From positions 1,488,001 through 1,552,000 of the forward strand of contig CP000699.1 in NCBI GenBank assembly GCA_000016765.1: a stretch of 64,000 nt of DNA, written 5' to 3'. A model generated the notes under the pieces. That model had not been told where the DNA came from, made no database searches, and was given only the letters and a program-made list of their open reading frames with translations. Source of the stretch: Rhizorhabdus wittichii RW1 (GTDB taxonomy: Bacteria; Pseudomonadota; Alphaproteobacteria; Sphingomonadales; Sphingomonadaceae). Below, in pieces: positions 54,529-63,924 of this stretch. A program made the translations under genes and the position numbers. How positions within the stretch are numbered: position 1 is the stretch's first letter; the number at the start of each line of letters is the position of its first letter.

Positions 54529-55298
54529 ACCAGCGCCAGGTAGACCGCGAGGCCCATCGACAGCAGCGCTTCGAGCGCGGCGTTGGCGACCATCTGGATC
54601 GCCGAGGCGAGGCCGATGTCGCCGATGCCGAGCTTGAGCAGCTCGGTCAGCGATCCGACCACGAACATCTCGATCATTGCCAGCACGATGCTGAGGAACA
54701 GCAGCAGCAGCCAGACGCCGAGCAGCCGCAGCACATTGGCCCGGCCGAGCGCCCAGGCCCGCCGGATCGCGTCGATCGCGCCGAGCGGCTCGACCGCGAT
54801 CACCGTCGGCAGCAGCAGCAGGCGCAGCCACAACAGGCCGATCGGGATCATGATCAGGACGAGGAGCTGGCTGGCGATCACCGGCGAGCGGGGATCGGCC
54901 TTGAAGGTGACCGCGCCCAGCGTCGCCGCGACGACGATCGCGAGCATCACCGCGAGGATGGCGACGCCGAGCAGCAGCATCGCCGCCAGCGCGGTCGGCA
55001 GCCGCCGCAGCCCCGCCGACAGCGCTTCGCCGACGCTGATCCCCGGCGCGATGACCAGCAGCGACACGACGAGATTGCCGAGCAGCATCAGCAGGCCGCC
55101 CGGCACGACCAGCAGCGCCTGCCACGACGGCACGGCCTCGGCCGCGCCGCGCATCGACATCAGCGCCTGCATGCCGACGTCGAACAGGAGCTGCGCCGGG
55201 CCATAGACCGCCAGCGCGACGGGGATGAGCAGCCCGCTCTCCCGGCGCAGGAAGGCGATCGTTTCTTCCCAGACCGTTCCCAGCGAGAAAGCCGTCAT
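54504..55298 (-). CDS. Multi-pass membrane protein of unknown function
   Basis: A 264-residue protein starting [20 protein letters not shown], with five to six hydrophobic segments and the motif [16 protein letters not shown] between helices. That arrangement is common to the glycerophosphoryl-diester phosphodiesterase membrane-domain/DUF-type integral proteins. No catalytic residues are apparent. The open frame continues upstream to 55391 but runs into the lipB promoter region. Confidence 0.7.
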   Translation of the reverse strand: MTAFSLGTVWEETIAFLRRESGLLIPVALAVYGPAQLLFDVGMQALMSMRGAAEAVPSWQALLVVPGGLLMLLGNLVVSLLVIAPGISVGEALSAGLRRLPTALAAMLLLGVAILAVMLAIVVAATLGAVTFKADPRSPVIASQLLVLIMIPIGLLWLRLLLLPTVIAVEPLGAIDAIRRAWALGRANVLRLLGVWLLLLFLSIVLAMIEMFVVGSLTELLKLGIGDIGLASAIQMVANAALEALLSMGLAVYLALVYRTLAPR

Positions 55299-55402
55299 TC
55301 GATGGTTACTCCACACCCCGTCCGCGCCCCCTATCCGCCGGGCGGGTCGAGCGCAATCGCGCAACACTTGATCCGGCGCCGAAAGCGGCAATATGCGAAG
55401 GC

Positions 55403-56074
55403 ATGACCGTGGACGACGACATCGAATGGCGGGTGACCCCCGGCCTCTCCCCCTATGCCGAGACGGTGGCGGAGATGGAGGCGCGCGCCGCCGCGATCCG
55501 CGCTGGCGAGGCGCGCGAGCTGATCTGGCTGCTCGAGCACCCCCCGCTCTACACCGCCGGCACCAGCGCCGAGGCGGACGAGCTGCTGCTGCCCGATCGC
55601 TTCCCGGTGTTCCGATCGGGGCGCGGCGGGCGCTACACCTATCACGGTCCCGGCCAGCGGGTCGGCTATGTGCTGCTCGATCTCGACAGGCGCGGGCGCG
55701 ACGTGCGCTGCTTCGTCGCGGCGATCGAGAATTGGGTGATCGCGACGCTGGGCGATTTCGGCATCGCCGGCCGCAGCGAGCCGGGCCGGGTCGGCATCTG
55801 GACCGGCCACGGCCCCGACGAGGCGAAGATCGGCGCGATCGGCGTCCGGGTCCGCCGCTGGGTCAGCTTCCACGGCTTCTCGCTCAACGTCGATCCGGAC
55901 CTGTCGCATTTCTCGGGGATCGTGCCGTGCGGGCTGGGCGAATTCGCCGTGACCAGCATGGCGCGGCTGGGCATCCCGGCCGAGATGGCGGCGGTCGACG
56001 CCGCGCTGCGCCGCCACTTCCCGGCGATGCTGGCGGGCCTGCGTTGCTCGACGCGATCTGACAAGGACTCTTGA
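55403..56074 (+). CDS. lipB: Lipoyl(octanoyl) transferase
   Basis: LipB transfers octanoate from ACP to lipoyl domains such as that of AceF. The 223-residue protein has [57 protein letters not shown] (conserved Lys) and [12 protein letters not shown] (catalytic Cys). It is divergent from the membrane protein at 54504. Confidence 0.95.
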   Translation: MTVDDDIEWRVTPGLSPYAETVAEMEARAAAIRAGEARELIWLLEHPPLYTAGTSAEADELLLPDRFPVFRSGRGGRYTYHGPGQRVGYVLLDLDRRGRDVRCFVAAIENWVIATLGDFGIAGRSEPGRVGIWTGHGPDEAKIGAIGVRVRRWVSFHGFSLNVDPDLSHFSGIVPCGLGEFAVTSMARLGIPAEMAAVDAALRRHFPAMLAGLRCSTRSDKDS

Positions 56075-56131
56075 GCGCCCGAGTCGTTGGCTATATCCTG
56101 CCCGCCGAAAGCCTGTATGCGGGGAGTAATC

Positions 56132-56365
56132 ATGAAGCGTTCGATCCACCTCCTTCTCGTCGGCAGCCTGGCGATGGCTGCGGCGGGACTGTCGTCCTGC
56201 GGCAAGAAGGACAGCGGCGGCGAGACCAATATCGTCGAAATGAACGCCAGCGACGGATCGATGAACGACATGACCGCCGTCGAGAGCGCGACGCTCGACC
56301 AGGCGGGCGCGGCGGCAGCGGCCGACAACGGCGCCACCGGGGACAATGCCGCCAACGCGATGTGA
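56132..56365 (+). CDS. Small putative lipoprotein
   Basis: A 77-residue protein starting MKRSIHLLLVGSLAMAAAGLSSCG. The lipobox LSSC with Cys at residue 23 and Gly after it predicts lipidation. The mature part is acidic and Asn/Asp/Ala-rich, low complexity (GGETNIVEMNASDGS). GGGGAG lies upstream. No family recognised; it is 57 bp after lipB. Confidence 0.7.
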   Translation: MKRSIHLLLVGSLAMAAAGLSSCGKKDSGGETNIVEMNASDGSMNDMTAVESATLDQAGAAAAADNGATGDNAANAM

Positions 56366-56435
56366 TCGATCAAGTGGCGGGGGGATGTTCGAGCACTGTC
56401 GGGCGGGCGGTTCTCTGAGGTTCGGGAGAGAAAGC

Positions 56436-57122
56436 ATGGTTCGATGGTTGGTTTCGGGAATGGCGGCGATGCTGGCGGTGGGCCAGGCCGCCCCCGCTTC
56501 CGCCTATCTTTTCTGGGTGCAGCCCAATTTCACGGGCGGCCCGGTCACGGGTGACGAGGCCGGCCTCGGCCAGCCGATGCCCAAGGCGACGCCGGCGGAG
56601 CTCAAGGCGCATATGCTGTGGAACATGCGCGCCGGGCTCAACGTCGCGGCGCTGCAATGCCAGTTCTCGCCGATCCTGCTGACGGTGCCCAATTATAACG
56701 ACCTGCTGTCGAAGAACGCGGCCGAGCTCAACGACGCCTACAAGACGCTCGGCGGCTACTTCAAGCGGACCGGCGGCAAGACGTGGCAGAAGACGTTCGA
56801 CGGCTATACCACCAGGACCTACAACAGCTTCTCGACCATGCACGCGCAGCTCGGCTTCTGCGAGACGGCGAGCGCGATCGGCCGCGAGGCCCGCAAGCTC
56901 GGCCGCGGCAAGCTGACCCAGCTCGCGATCGACCGGATGCGCGAGTTCCGCAACAGCCTGATCCCGGCCGGCGACATGATCCACGCTCGCCGCCAGCTCT
57001 ACGTGCCGATCCAGCCCGTCTCGATGGACAAGGCCTGCTGGACCAAGAAGGACCAGTTCAAGGCCGCCTGCGCCCCGCCGCCGGTGCAGCAGGCCAGCGC
57101 CCCCAACGGGCGCGCGGGCTGA
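56436..57122 (+). CDS. Secreted protein of unknown function
   Basis: A 228-residue protein starting MVRWLVSGMAAMLAVGQAAPASA (signal peptide). The mature part has LKAHMLWNMRAGLNVAALQCQFSPILLTV and NYNDLLSKNAAELNDAYKTLGGYFKR, followed by an STMHAQLGFCETASAIG helix; three to four Cys could form disulfides. The pattern resembles a conserved sphingomonad periplasmic protein, but I recognise no named domain. It lies between the lipoprotein gene and the convergent queE. Confidence 0.7.
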   Translation: MVRWLVSGMAAMLAVGQAAPASAYLFWVQPNFTGGPVTGDEAGLGQPMPKATPAELKAHMLWNMRAGLNVAALQCQFSPILLTVPNYNDLLSKNAAELNDAYKTLGGYFKRTGGKTWQKTFDGYTTRTYNSFSTMHAQLGFCETASAIGREARKLGRGKLTQLAIDRMREFRNSLIPAGDMIHARRQLYVPIQPVSMDKACWTKKDQFKAACAPPPVQQASAPNGRAG

Positions 57123-57140
57123 GATCATCGGACGGAACCG

Positions 57141-57164
57141 TCATCCCGGCGAAAGCCGGGATGA
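57141..57164. repeat. REP-like palindrome with GAAA loop
   Basis: TCATCCCGGC-GAAA-GCCGGGATGA is a perfect 10-bp stem with a GNRA-type loop between convergent genes. No T-tract follows on either strand. Similar elements occur at 4356-4375 and 47160-47174, with degenerate traces at about 26488-26503 and 61113-61163. Confidence 0.6.
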
Positions 57165-57169
57165 TCATG

Positions 57170-57802
57170 TCAGCGAATCCCCACCACCTTGTGGGTCTGG
57201 GTCGACAGCCGCCAGCGGGGATGGTCCATCACATAGGCGATCGCAGCCGCGCGCGCTTCGTCGAGCTGGGCACCGTCCATCGGCTGGAGCAGGAAATGCT
57301 CGAAATCCCAGCCCTCCAGCGCGGCCGGGTCGATCCCCGGCTGCGGCCAGACCAGCTTGAGCTCGTTGCCTCGGCGCAGCACGATGTCGGTGCCCGCCTT
57401 GGGGCTGACGCAGATCCAGTCGATTCCGGCCGGCGCCGGCTGGGTGCCGTTGGTCTCGACCGCGGTCTCGAAGCCGCGCGCCTTGAGCGCGGCGACCAGC
57501 GCATCGTCGACCTGGAGCAGCGGCTCTCCGCCCGTCATGACGATGAAGGCGCCGGCCAGGTCGCCCCATAGCGCGATCGCCTTGTCGGCCAGCGCGTCGG
57601 CATGGGGGTAGCGCCCGCCATTATCGCCATCGAGGCCGACGAAATCGGTGTCGCAGAAGCGGCACTGCGCATCGGCGCGGTCCTCTTCCCGCCCGCTCCA
57701 GAGATTGCACCCCGCAAAGCGCAGGAAGACCGCGCGCCGGCCGACCTGCACCCCTTCCCCCTGCAGGGTCAGGAACATCTCCTTCACGGCATAGCCGGCC
57801 AT
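57170..57802 (-). CDS. queE: 7-carboxy-7-deazaguanine synthase
   Basis: A radical-SAM enzyme of queuosine precursor synthesis. The 210-residue protein has a CX14CX2C cluster motif (Cys32, Cys47, Cys50), as in characterised non-enteric QueE, MTGGEPLLQ for SAM binding, and ETNGTQ. Its ATG overlaps the queC stop by one base (TGATG), so the two pathway genes are coupled. Confidence 0.95.
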   Translation of the reverse strand: MAGYAVKEMFLTLQGEGVQVGRRAVFLRFAGCNLWSGREEDRADAQCRFCDTDFVGLDGDNGGRYPHADALADKAIALWGDLAGAFIVMTGGEPLLQVDDALVAALKARGFETAVETNGTQPAPAGIDWICVSPKAGTDIVLRRGNELKLVWPQPGIDPAALEGWDFEHFLLQPMDGAQLDEARAAAIAYVMDHPRWRLSTQTHKVVGIR

Positions 57803-58494
57803 CAGGCGTAGACCGTCGGATCGGCCAGCCCGGCATCGGCGAAGCCCTTGGAGCGCAGCCGGCAGCTGTCGCACAGGCCGCAATGCTTGCCGTCCGGCGT
57901 CGGATCGTAGCAGGACCAGCTCATCCCCGCGTCGAGGCCGAGCCGCGCCGCCTCCTGCGCGATGTCGGCCTTGGTCATGTGCTGGAGCGGCGCATGGATG
58001 GTGAAGCCCTGCCCCTCCACGCCCATCTTCGTCGCGAGATCGGCGAGATGCTGGAAGGCGGCGATGAACTCCGGCCGGCAATCGGGATAGCCCGAATAGT
58101 CGAGCGCGTTGACGCCGAGGAAGATGTCGCGCGCGCCAGTCGCCTCGGCGAAGCCTAGCGCCAGCGACAGGAAGATGGTGTTGCGCGCGGGGACGTAGGT
58201 CGACGGGATGCCCGGCATCACGCCGTCCTTCGGCACGTCGATGTCGTCGGTCAGCGACGAGCCGCCGAAGGCGCGCAGATTGAGCGGCAGGGTGACGTGC
58301 CGGTCGACGCCGAGCGCCGCCGCGACCCGCTTCGCGGCCTCCAGCTCGACCCGGTGGCGTTGGTTGTAGTCGATCGTCAGCGCGGCGAGCGCGAATCCCT
58401 GCTCGCGCGCGATGCCGCCGGAAACCATCGAATCGAGGCCGCCCGACAGCAGCACGATCGCGCGGCGGCCTTCCCTGTTCGCATTGTCAGACAT
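57802..58494 (-). CDS. queC: 7-cyano-7-deazaguanine synthase
   Basis: QueC converts 7-carboxy-7-deazaguanine and ammonia to preQ0 with ATP. Start [19 protein letters not shown] gives 230 residues; the frame continues upstream to 58791 without support. The PP-loop SGGLDSMV and the C-terminal zinc site (SWSCYDPT...[11 protein letters not shown]) are intact. It forms a unit with queE; queD and queF are not in the window. Confidence 0.95.
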   Translation of the reverse strand: MSDNANREGRRAIVLLSGGLDSMVSGGIAREQGFALAALTIDYNQRHRVELEAAKRVAAALGVDRHVTLPLNLRAFGGSSLTDDIDVPKDGVMPGIPSTYVPARNTIFLSLALGFAEATGARDIFLGVNALDYSGYPDCRPEFIAAFQHLADLATKMGVEGQGFTIHAPLQHMTKADIAQEAARLGLDAGMSWSCYDPTPDGKHCGLCDSCRLRSKGFADAGLADPTVYA

Positions 58495-58620
58495 GCCGAC
58501 GCGCTTAGGCGATTTTGGCCGCCTGCGAAAGCCGAAGCCCCATGAGACGAAAAACAGGCATGGAATTCGCGTCCGATCCTTTATGATCGCCGCCGGTCGG
58601 GGAGGGCCGAGGGGAACGCC

Positions 58621-59403
58621 ATGACCTATTGCGTAGGGATAATGCTCCGCGAGGGGCTGATCATGATCGCCGATACCCGCACCAATGCGGGGATCGACAA
58701 TATCTCCACCTATCGGAAGCTCCACATCCTGGCCGAGAGCGAGGGCCGGCTCGTCGTCGCTGCAAGCGCGGGCAACCTGTCGGTGACCCAACTCGTCCTC
58801 GGCATGCTGGCCGAGGGCCTGCCCGCGACCAATCCCGACGAGGGGCCCCGCCGGATCGAGGACATGCCGAGCATGTTCCAGGCCGCGCAGCTCGTCGGCG
58901 AGGCGGTGATGGCCGCCGGCGCCCAGCTCAAGCCCGCGCTTTACGCGGCGGGCGTGTCGTCGGGCATATCGCTGCTGCTCGGCGGGCGGATCGGCGGCGG
59001 GCCGCTCAAGCTGTTCCTGATCTACGATGCCGGCAACTTCATCGAGTGCCAGCGCGACAGCCCGTTCTTCCAGATCGGCGCCTGCCAGTACGGCAAGCCG
59101 ATCCTCGACCGCGCGATGAACTATGACAGCACCCTCGACGAGGCGGTGAAGGTCGGCCTGCTGTCGTTCGATTCGACGATCCGATCCGACCTGTCGGTCG
59201 GCCTGCCGTTCGACCTGATGGTGATGCGCGCCGATCCCAAGACCCCCGTGATCCGGCGCCGGATCGAGGAGGACGATCCCTATTTCCGCAACCTGTCGGC
59301 CCGCTGGTCCATGCTGCTCAACGAATCGCGCGCCGCGATCCCCGACCCGCCCTTCCTGAACGGCGACGCCTCGGTGGTCGAGTTGAAGGCGACGGAACGA
59401 TAA
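58621..59403 (+). CDS. Anbu-type proteasome homologue
   Basis: Anbu proteins are bacterial ancestral beta-subunit relatives of the 20S proteasome, assembling into open helical rings. The 260-residue protein starts [24 protein letters not shown], with Thr2 placed as the N-terminal nucleophile after Met removal and the family's Asp and Lys ([16 protein letters not shown]). In other genomes Anbu sits with a transglutaminase-like protein, an alpha-E (DUF403) protein and an ATP-grasp. None of these is next to it here: its neighbours are queC and a DUF3617-like gene. Confidence 0.9.
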   Translation: MTYCVGIMLREGLIMIADTRTNAGIDNISTYRKLHILAESEGRLVVAASAGNLSVTQLVLGMLAEGLPATNPDEGPRRIEDMPSMFQAAQLVGEAVMAAGAQLKPALYAAGVSSGISLLLGGRIGGGPLKLFLIYDAGNFIECQRDSPFFQIGACQYGKPILDRAMNYDSTLDEAVKVGLLSFDSTIRSDLSVGLPFDLMVMRADPKTPVIRRRIEEDDPYFRNLSARWSMLLNESRAAIPDPPFLNGDASVVELKATER

Positions 59404-59429
59404 AAAAGAGGGCCGCCCGAGAGCGGCCC
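59402..59429 (-). terminator. Terminator convergent with the anbu stop codon
   Basis: A 7-bp perfect stem GGGCCGC/GCGGCCC with a TCTCGG loop is followed on the minus strand by TCTTTTTTA. The U-tract overlaps the anbu TAA. Confidence 0.75.
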
Positions 59430-59505
59430 AGTGAGGCTATGCAGCCTGCTAAGGGAGGAAAGTGTGCCCAAAAGGGGAAGGCACGCGACTCATCTACCTC
59501 GGCAG
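59402..59505 (-). ncRNA. Candidate small RNA ending at a strong terminator beside anbu
   Basis: On the minus strand, in order, the sequence shows a hairpin GTGCC...GGCAC with a C-rich loop (TTCCCCTTTT). An unpaired TTTCCTCCCTTAG (59451-59461) complementary to ribosome-binding sites follows, then a hairpin AGGCT...AGCCT and a terminator GGGCCGC-TCTCGG-GCGGCCC with TCTTTTTT. This order resembles CCUCC-loop small RNAs of alphaproteobacteria. The 5' end is not defined. It could instead be the 3' UTR of the DUF3617-like gene. Confidence 0.35.
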
Positions 59506-59525
59506 GGTTAAACAAAGCATTAACC
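59506..59525. promoter_or_regulatory. Inverted repeat GGTTAA-N8-TTAACC
   Basis: A 6-bp inverted repeat lies just upstream of the candidate small RNA. It resembles, but does not fit, the CtrA consensus TTAA-N7-TTAAC, since the spacer is one base longer. It may be a regulator site for the RNA or for downstream genes. Confidence 0.3.
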
Positions 59526-59583
59526 AGCCGGCATGCATGCGGGCCTGGGGGATTCGACTTTCGGCGAATCGCCCGCCGCCCGA

Positions 59584-60036
59584 TCAGCGCTGGCGGGCCG
59601 CGGCCTGGCCGCCGCAGGCGCCGATCCGACGGGCCTCGACGATATAGTCGAACGGCGCGTTGCGGGAGATGCCCTGGGTCTGGATCACGGCGGTCCGCGG
59701 CGTTTCCACCCGTACCGTCGTCCGTCCCCAGCCGGTCCGCTGGCAGCTATAATGGACGGTCGAGCTCTTCGGGCCGTTGGCGATCACGAAGCGCGAGCAG
59801 CCGGGCTGGTCATGCTCGACCTGCACCAGGGCGACCGGATCGGCGACGCAGACCTGACGGGGGGCGCGGCCCTTGACGTCGAGCTGCCACAGGCCGGTTT
59901 CGAGCTGCTGGAGCGCGGTCAGCGACAGCGGCGCGGCCGAACCGCCGGGCGGCGACGCCGGATCGGCCATCGCCGCCGGCATCGTCGCGCCCGCCATCAG
60001 CACCATCACGCCACACCGCCACGCCCAAGCCATCAT
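59584..60036 (-). CDS. DUF3617-like periplasmic protein
   Basis: A 150-residue protein with a signal peptide (CGVMVLMAGATMPAAMA). The mature part matches the DUF3617 plan common in sphingomonads: ETGLWQLDVKG, a first Cys (QVCVADP), QPGCSRFV, HYSCQRTGWG and a final IGAC, with four Cys likely in disulfides. Function unknown. Two adjacent ATG codons leave the start ambiguous by one residue. Confidence 0.65.
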   Translation of the reverse strand: MMAWAWRCGVMVLMAGATMPAAMADPASPPGGSAAPLSLTALQQLETGLWQLDVKGRAPRQVCVADPVALVQVEHDQPGCSRFVIANGPKSSTVHYSCQRTGWGRTTVRVETPRTAVIQTQGISRNAPFDYIVEARRIGACGGQAAARQR

Positions 60037-60135
60037 CTGCCCTCACGCCCTGTCAGGCGCCCCCGATCCCCCGATCGCCGTCGCCAGACCATCGCCCTTC
60101 GACCAACCGTCGATACATCAAGACCGGCGAAACCG

Positions 60136-60170
60136 ATTCCTGAAGAATACTGTGTTCTTGTGGCAGGAAT
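60136..60170. repeat. Long imperfect hairpin between hslO and the DUF3617-like gene
   Basis: ATTCCTG and CAGGAAT close an inner AAGAA/TTCTT stem. There is no T-tract, so it is probably an mRNA structural element rather than a terminator; the rest of the 167-bp gap (60037-60203) shows nothing else. Confidence 0.4.
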
Positions 60171-60203
60171 ACGGAGACCCCCGCCGATCCGTTGCAAATC
60201 CGC

Positions 60204-61103
60204 TCAGATCGAATCGAGCGCCAGGGAAAAGCGCCTGGCGCAGAATTCGCAATCGACATGGATCTCGCCCCCCTCGTCGGCCATCTCGGCGCGCTCGTCG
60301 GGGGCGAAGCGGCCGATGACCGTGCGGATATGCGCGGGGTCGCAGCGGCATCCGCGCGCCAGCGCGACGCCGGGATAGGTGCGGACCTCGTCCTCGTTGA
60401 ACAGCCGCCACAGGATCGTCTCGATCGGCAGGTCGGGATCGGCCAGCTCGTCGGCCGTCACCGTCTGCGCCAGCGCCTGGACATGCTCCCATTCGGGATG
60501 GTCGAGCCGGGCATGGATGCGATCGCGGCCTTCCTCGCCCTCGGGCAGGTGCTGGACGAGCAGCCCGCCCGCGACGTGGCGGCCGTCGGGCAGCCGGCGG
60601 CTGGCGAGGCGGACGAGGCTCGGCAATTGTTCCGACTGGCCGAAATAGGCCTCGGCCGCCTCGGCGAGCGAACCGCCCTCGAGCGGCACGATGCCCTGAT
60701 AGCGCTCGCCGGTGACGGCCTGGTCGAAGGTGATCGCCAGATAGCCGCGCCCGAACAGCGCGAACAGCGAGGGGTCCGCCGGAATCTCGGCCAGCCGCTC
60801 GGGATCGTGGCGGATATAGCCGCGCACCTCGCCGTTGCGGTAATCGGCGACCATCAGCTCGATCGCGCCGCCCTCGGCCTGCGCCTGCAGGGTGAGCTGG
60901 CCCTCCTCATGCTTGAGGGTGGAGCCGAGCAGCGCGGCGAGGACGATCGCCTCGGCCAGCAGCTTCTCGACCACCGGCGGATAGCCATGCGCGCCGAGCA
61001 CGGCGTCGAGCGCCGGCCCCAGCCGGACGATCCGGCCGCGGGCATGACGTTCGGGAATGGCGAAGCCGACGGCGGTGTCGAGGATCTGTATTTCGGAAGC
61101 CAC
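60204..61103 (-). CDS. hslO: Redox-regulated chaperone Hsp33
   Basis: Hsp33 is activated by disulfide formation and zinc release to protect unfolding proteins. The 299-residue protein starts with GTG. The C-terminal redox switch has the four conserved cysteines as GCRCDP (CxC) and DCEFC (CxxC). It lies downstream of argD-argF across a 97-bp gap with a degenerate palindrome. Confidence 0.94.
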   Translation of the reverse strand: MASEIQILDTAVGFAIPERHARGRIVRLGPALDAVLGAHGYPPVVEKLLAEAIVLAALLGSTLKHEEGQLTLQAQAEGGAIELMVADYRNGEVRGYIRHDPERLAEIPADPSLFALFGRGYLAITFDQAVTGERYQGIVPLEGGSLAEAAEAYFGQSEQLPSLVRLASRRLPDGRHVAGGLLVQHLPEGEEGRDRIHARLDHPEWEHVQALAQTVTADELADPDLPIETILWRLFNEDEVRTYPGVALARGCRCDPAHIRTVIGRFAPDERAEMADEGGEIHVDCEFCARRFSLALDSI

Positions 61104-61200
61104 GTGATTGTCCCATCGTCATCCGGACTGGTTCCCGGATGCCGAAACAAGGTCAGCATGACGGGCGGCTATTTCAAGTCCGCCCGTCCGCCTTCCGGAT

Positions 61201-62130
61201 TCAGCCGAGCCTGCCCAGGCACCAGAGCAGCACCGCCTTCTGGGCGTGAAGGCGGTTCTCCGCCTCGTCCCAGATCAGCGAGTGCGGCCCGTCGATCACC
61301 GCGTCGACCACCTCCTCGCCGCGATGCGCGGGCAGGCAGTGGAGGAAGGCGGCGTCGGGCGCCGCCTGCGCCATCCGCGCCTCGTCGACCTGGAACGGCA
61401 TCATCGCCGCCAGCTTCTCCTCGGCATGCGCCTGTCCCATCGAGATCCAGGTGTCGGTGACGACGACGTCGGCGCCGCGCACCACCTCGGCCGGATCGCG
61501 CGACAGCAGGATATCGCCGCCGCGCGCGCGCGCCTCCGCCAGCACTTCGGCGTCGGGATCATAGCCTTCCGGGCAGCCGATCCGCACCGGGAAGCCGAGC
61601 AGGCTGCCCGCCTCGACGATCGAGTGGAGGACGTTGTTGCCGTCGCCGAGCCACGCCCAGCCGAGCCCCTCGACGCGCCCCTTGTGCTCGAGGATCGTCT
61701 GTAGGTCGGCCATGATCTGGCAGGGATGCGACCGGTCGGTCAGCCCGTTGATCACCGGCACGTCGGCATATCGGGCGAGGTCGACCGCCTTCCGATGGTC
61801 GTCGGTGCGGATCATGATCGCGTCGACATAGCGGCTGAGCACGCGCGCGGTGTCGGCGATCGTCTCGCCGCGGCCGAGCTGCATGCTGCCCGCATCCATC
61901 ACGATCGTCGTGCCGCCGAGCTGACGCATCGCCATGTCGAACGACACGCGCGTCCGCGTCGAATTCTTCTCGAAGATCATCGCCAGCGTGTGGCCGGCGA
62001 GCGGCGCGTCGCGGTCGGGGGCGCCCTTGGGCAGGCCCGCCCGCGCCTTCTTCCGAGACACCGCTTCGTCGAGCATCAGCCGGACGCCGGCGGCGCCGGC
62101 ATCGGCGAGGTCCAGGAAGCTCCGCGTCAC
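61201..62130 (-). CDS. argF: Ornithine carbamoyltransferase
   Basis: OTC makes citrulline from ornithine and carbamoyl phosphate. The GTG start (62130) overlaps the argD stop as GTGA and gives 309 residues, the usual family length. Carbamoyl-phosphate motif STRTR (57-61), HPCQI and HCLPAHRG (catalytic Cys) are intact. It is the second gene of argDF. Confidence 0.96.
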   Translation of the reverse strand: MTRSFLDLADAGAAGVRLMLDEAVSRKKARAGLPKGAPDRDAPLAGHTLAMIFEKNSTRTRVSFDMAMRQLGGTTIVMDAGSMQLGRGETIADTARVLSRYVDAIMIRTDDHRKAVDLARYADVPVINGLTDRSHPCQIMADLQTILEHKGRVEGLGWAWLGDGNNVLHSIVEAGSLLGFPVRIGCPEGYDPDAEVLAEARARGGDILLSRDPAEVVRGADVVVTDTWISMGQAHAEEKLAAMMPFQVDEARMAQAAPDAAFLHCLPAHRGEEVVDAVIDGPHSLIWDEAENRLHAQKAVLLWCLGRLG

Positions 62131-63317
62131 GCCGAGGGCTCGTAGGTCCGCGCGCCGGCCGAGAGCTTCTCGATGCACTCGGCGATGTGGCTTTCCTCGA
62201 TCACCAGCGGCGGCAGGATGCGGACGACATTCTCGCCCGCCGCCACCGTCAGCAGCCCGTGATGGTCGCGCAGATGCGCGACGAAGGCGCGCGCCTCGAC
62301 CGCGTCCTTCAGCTTGATGCCGATCATCAGGCCGAGGCCGCGGACGCTGTCGAACACGCCGTCATGGTTGGGGATGAGCTGCTCGATCGCCTGGCGCAGC
62401 CGATCGCCGGTCGCGCGGACATTGGCGAGGAACTCGTCGTTGACCGCGACCTTGAACACCGCCTCGCCCGCCGCCATGGCGAGCGGATTGCCGCCATAGG
62501 TCGAGCCATGGGTGCCGAACACCATGCCCTTGGCCGCTTCCTCGGTGGCGAGGCAGGCGCCCAGCGGGAAGCCGCCGGCGATGCCCTTGGCCACCGCCAT
62601 GATGTCCGGCGTGATGCCGTACTGCTCATGCGCGAAGAAGGTGCCGGTCCGGCAATAGCCGCACTGCACCTCGTCGAGGATCAGCAGCAGCCCCTGCTCG
62701 TCGCAGATCTGGCGCAGGCCCTTGAGGAATTCGGGCTTCGACGGGGTCATGCCGCCCTCGCCCTGCACCGGCTCGACCAGGAAGCCGGCGGTGGTGGCGT
62801 CGACCGCCGCCCGCGCCGCTTCGAGATCGTTGAACGGCACCACCTGGAAACCCGGCAGCAGCGGCTCGAAGCCGTCGCGCATCTTGGGCTGGCTGGTGGC
62901 CGAGATCGTGCCCAGCGTCCGCCCGTGGAAGGCGTTCGAGAAGCTGATGATCTTGGTCCGCTCCGGGCTGCCGTTGACATAATGGTAGCGGCGCGCGGTC
63001 TTGATCGCGCACTCGACCGCCTCGGCGCCCGAATTGGTGAAGAACACCGTGTCGGCGAAGGTCTTGTCGACCAGCTTCTGGGCGAAAGCCTCGCCCTGCG
63101 GGCTGCCGTAGAGGTTCGAGGTGTGCATCAGCGTCGCCGCCTGGTCGGCGATCGCCTTGACCAGATCGGGATGGCCATGGCCGAGGATATTGACCGCGAT
63201 GCCGCTGGCGAAGTCCAGATAGCGCTCGCCGCGCTCGCCGATCAGGTAGCAGCCTTCGCCTCGTACCGGACGCACGCCGCACCGCGGATAAACCGGCATG
63301 AGCGGGGTGATGGTCAT
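62127..63317 (-). CDS. argD: Acetylornithine aminotransferase
   Basis: This PLP enzyme interconverts N-acetylornithine and N-acetylglutamate semialdehyde; many ArgD also act on succinyldiaminopimelate. Start [20 protein letters not shown] gives 396 residues; the frame runs further upstream without support. Conserved features are [25 protein letters not shown] and the PLP-lysine segment [14 protein letters not shown]. It is coupled by overlap to argF. Confidence 0.96.
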   Translation of the reverse strand: MTITPLMPVYPRCGVRPVRGEGCYLIGERGERYLDFASGIAVNILGHGHPDLVKAIADQAATLMHTSNLYGSPQGEAFAQKLVDKTFADTVFFTNSGAEAVECAIKTARRYHYVNGSPERTKIISFSNAFHGRTLGTISATSQPKMRDGFEPLLPGFQVVPFNDLEAARAAVDATTAGFLVEPVQGEGGMTPSKPEFLKGLRQICDEQGLLLILDEVQCGYCRTGTFFAHEQYGITPDIMAVAKGIAGGFPLGACLATEEAAKGMVFGTHGSTYGGNPLAMAAGEAVFKVAVNDEFLANVRATGDRLRQAIEQLIPNHDGVFDSVRGLGLMIGIKLKDAVEARAFVAHLRDHHGLLTVAAGENVVRILPPLVIEESHIAECIEKLSAGARTYEPSA

Positions 63318-63509
63318 GGCAAAAACTCCCTTTCCTTCCAAATCGGTGATCGAACTCCGAAACGCAAAAAGGCGGCCCTCCCGGCCGCCTGTCGGAGAGC
63401 GCATATAGTGATGTGGGCCGATGCTCGTCAAACGCTTCGTCGCGGACCGGCGGCGGGGCGCCCGGCGCGGCCATTGACGCGAATCCGCGAGACCGGTCTA
63501 ACCGCGCCC

Positions 63510-63917
63510 ATGGAGCCATCCCCGAACCACATCGAATGGCGCGGCGCGTTCACCAATGACGAGGTCAACGCGCTTCACGCCGAATGCTTCGACCACCGCC
63601 CGTTCGACGACGACTGGTGGTCGCAGGTCAACCGCTTCAGCCTCGGCTGGGTCTCCCTGCGCCACGCGGACGCGCTGATCGGCTTCGTCAACGTCGCGTG
63701 GGACGGCGGCGTCCATGCCTTCATCCTCGACACCATGGTATCGACGGCGTTCCGGCGGCGCGGACTGGCGAAGATGCTGATCGACGAAGCGGTCGCCCAG
63801 GCGAAGCGGACCGGCTGCGAATGGCTGCACGTCGACTTCGACCCGCACCTGCACCCCTTCTATTTCGAGGCCTGCGGCTTCACGCCGACCGACGCCGGGC
63901 TGATCCCGCTGCGATAG
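63510..63917 (+). CDS. GNAT-family N-acetyltransferase
   Basis: A compact 135-residue acetyltransferase starting MEPSPNHIEWRGAF. The acetyl-CoA loop is MVSTAFRRRGLAKMLIDEAV (RRxGLA), followed by HPFYFEACGFTPTDAGL at the C-terminus. The substrate is unknown. The frame before 63510 is antisense to argD and is not part of the gene. Confidence 0.85.
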   Translation: MEPSPNHIEWRGAFTNDEVNALHAECFDHRPFDDDWWSQVNRFSLGWVSLRHADALIGFVNVAWDGGVHAFILDTMVSTAFRRRGLAKMLIDEAVAQAKRTGCEWLHVDFDPHLHPFYFEACGFTPTDAGLIPLR

Positions 63918-63924
63918 GACCGCC

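Noticed and set aside
58495-58620. Possible preQ1 or other riboswitch before queC
   Set aside because: No recognisable aptamer core was seen in the 126-bp gap; only a GC-rich stretch and the anbu ribosome site.
59462-59647. A 61-codon plus-strand frame from GTG after GGGAGGAAA
   Set aside because: Despite a good ribosome site, the peptide has no features, overlaps the DUF3617-like gene antisense, and the purine tract is better explained as the complement of the sRNA anti-SD loop.
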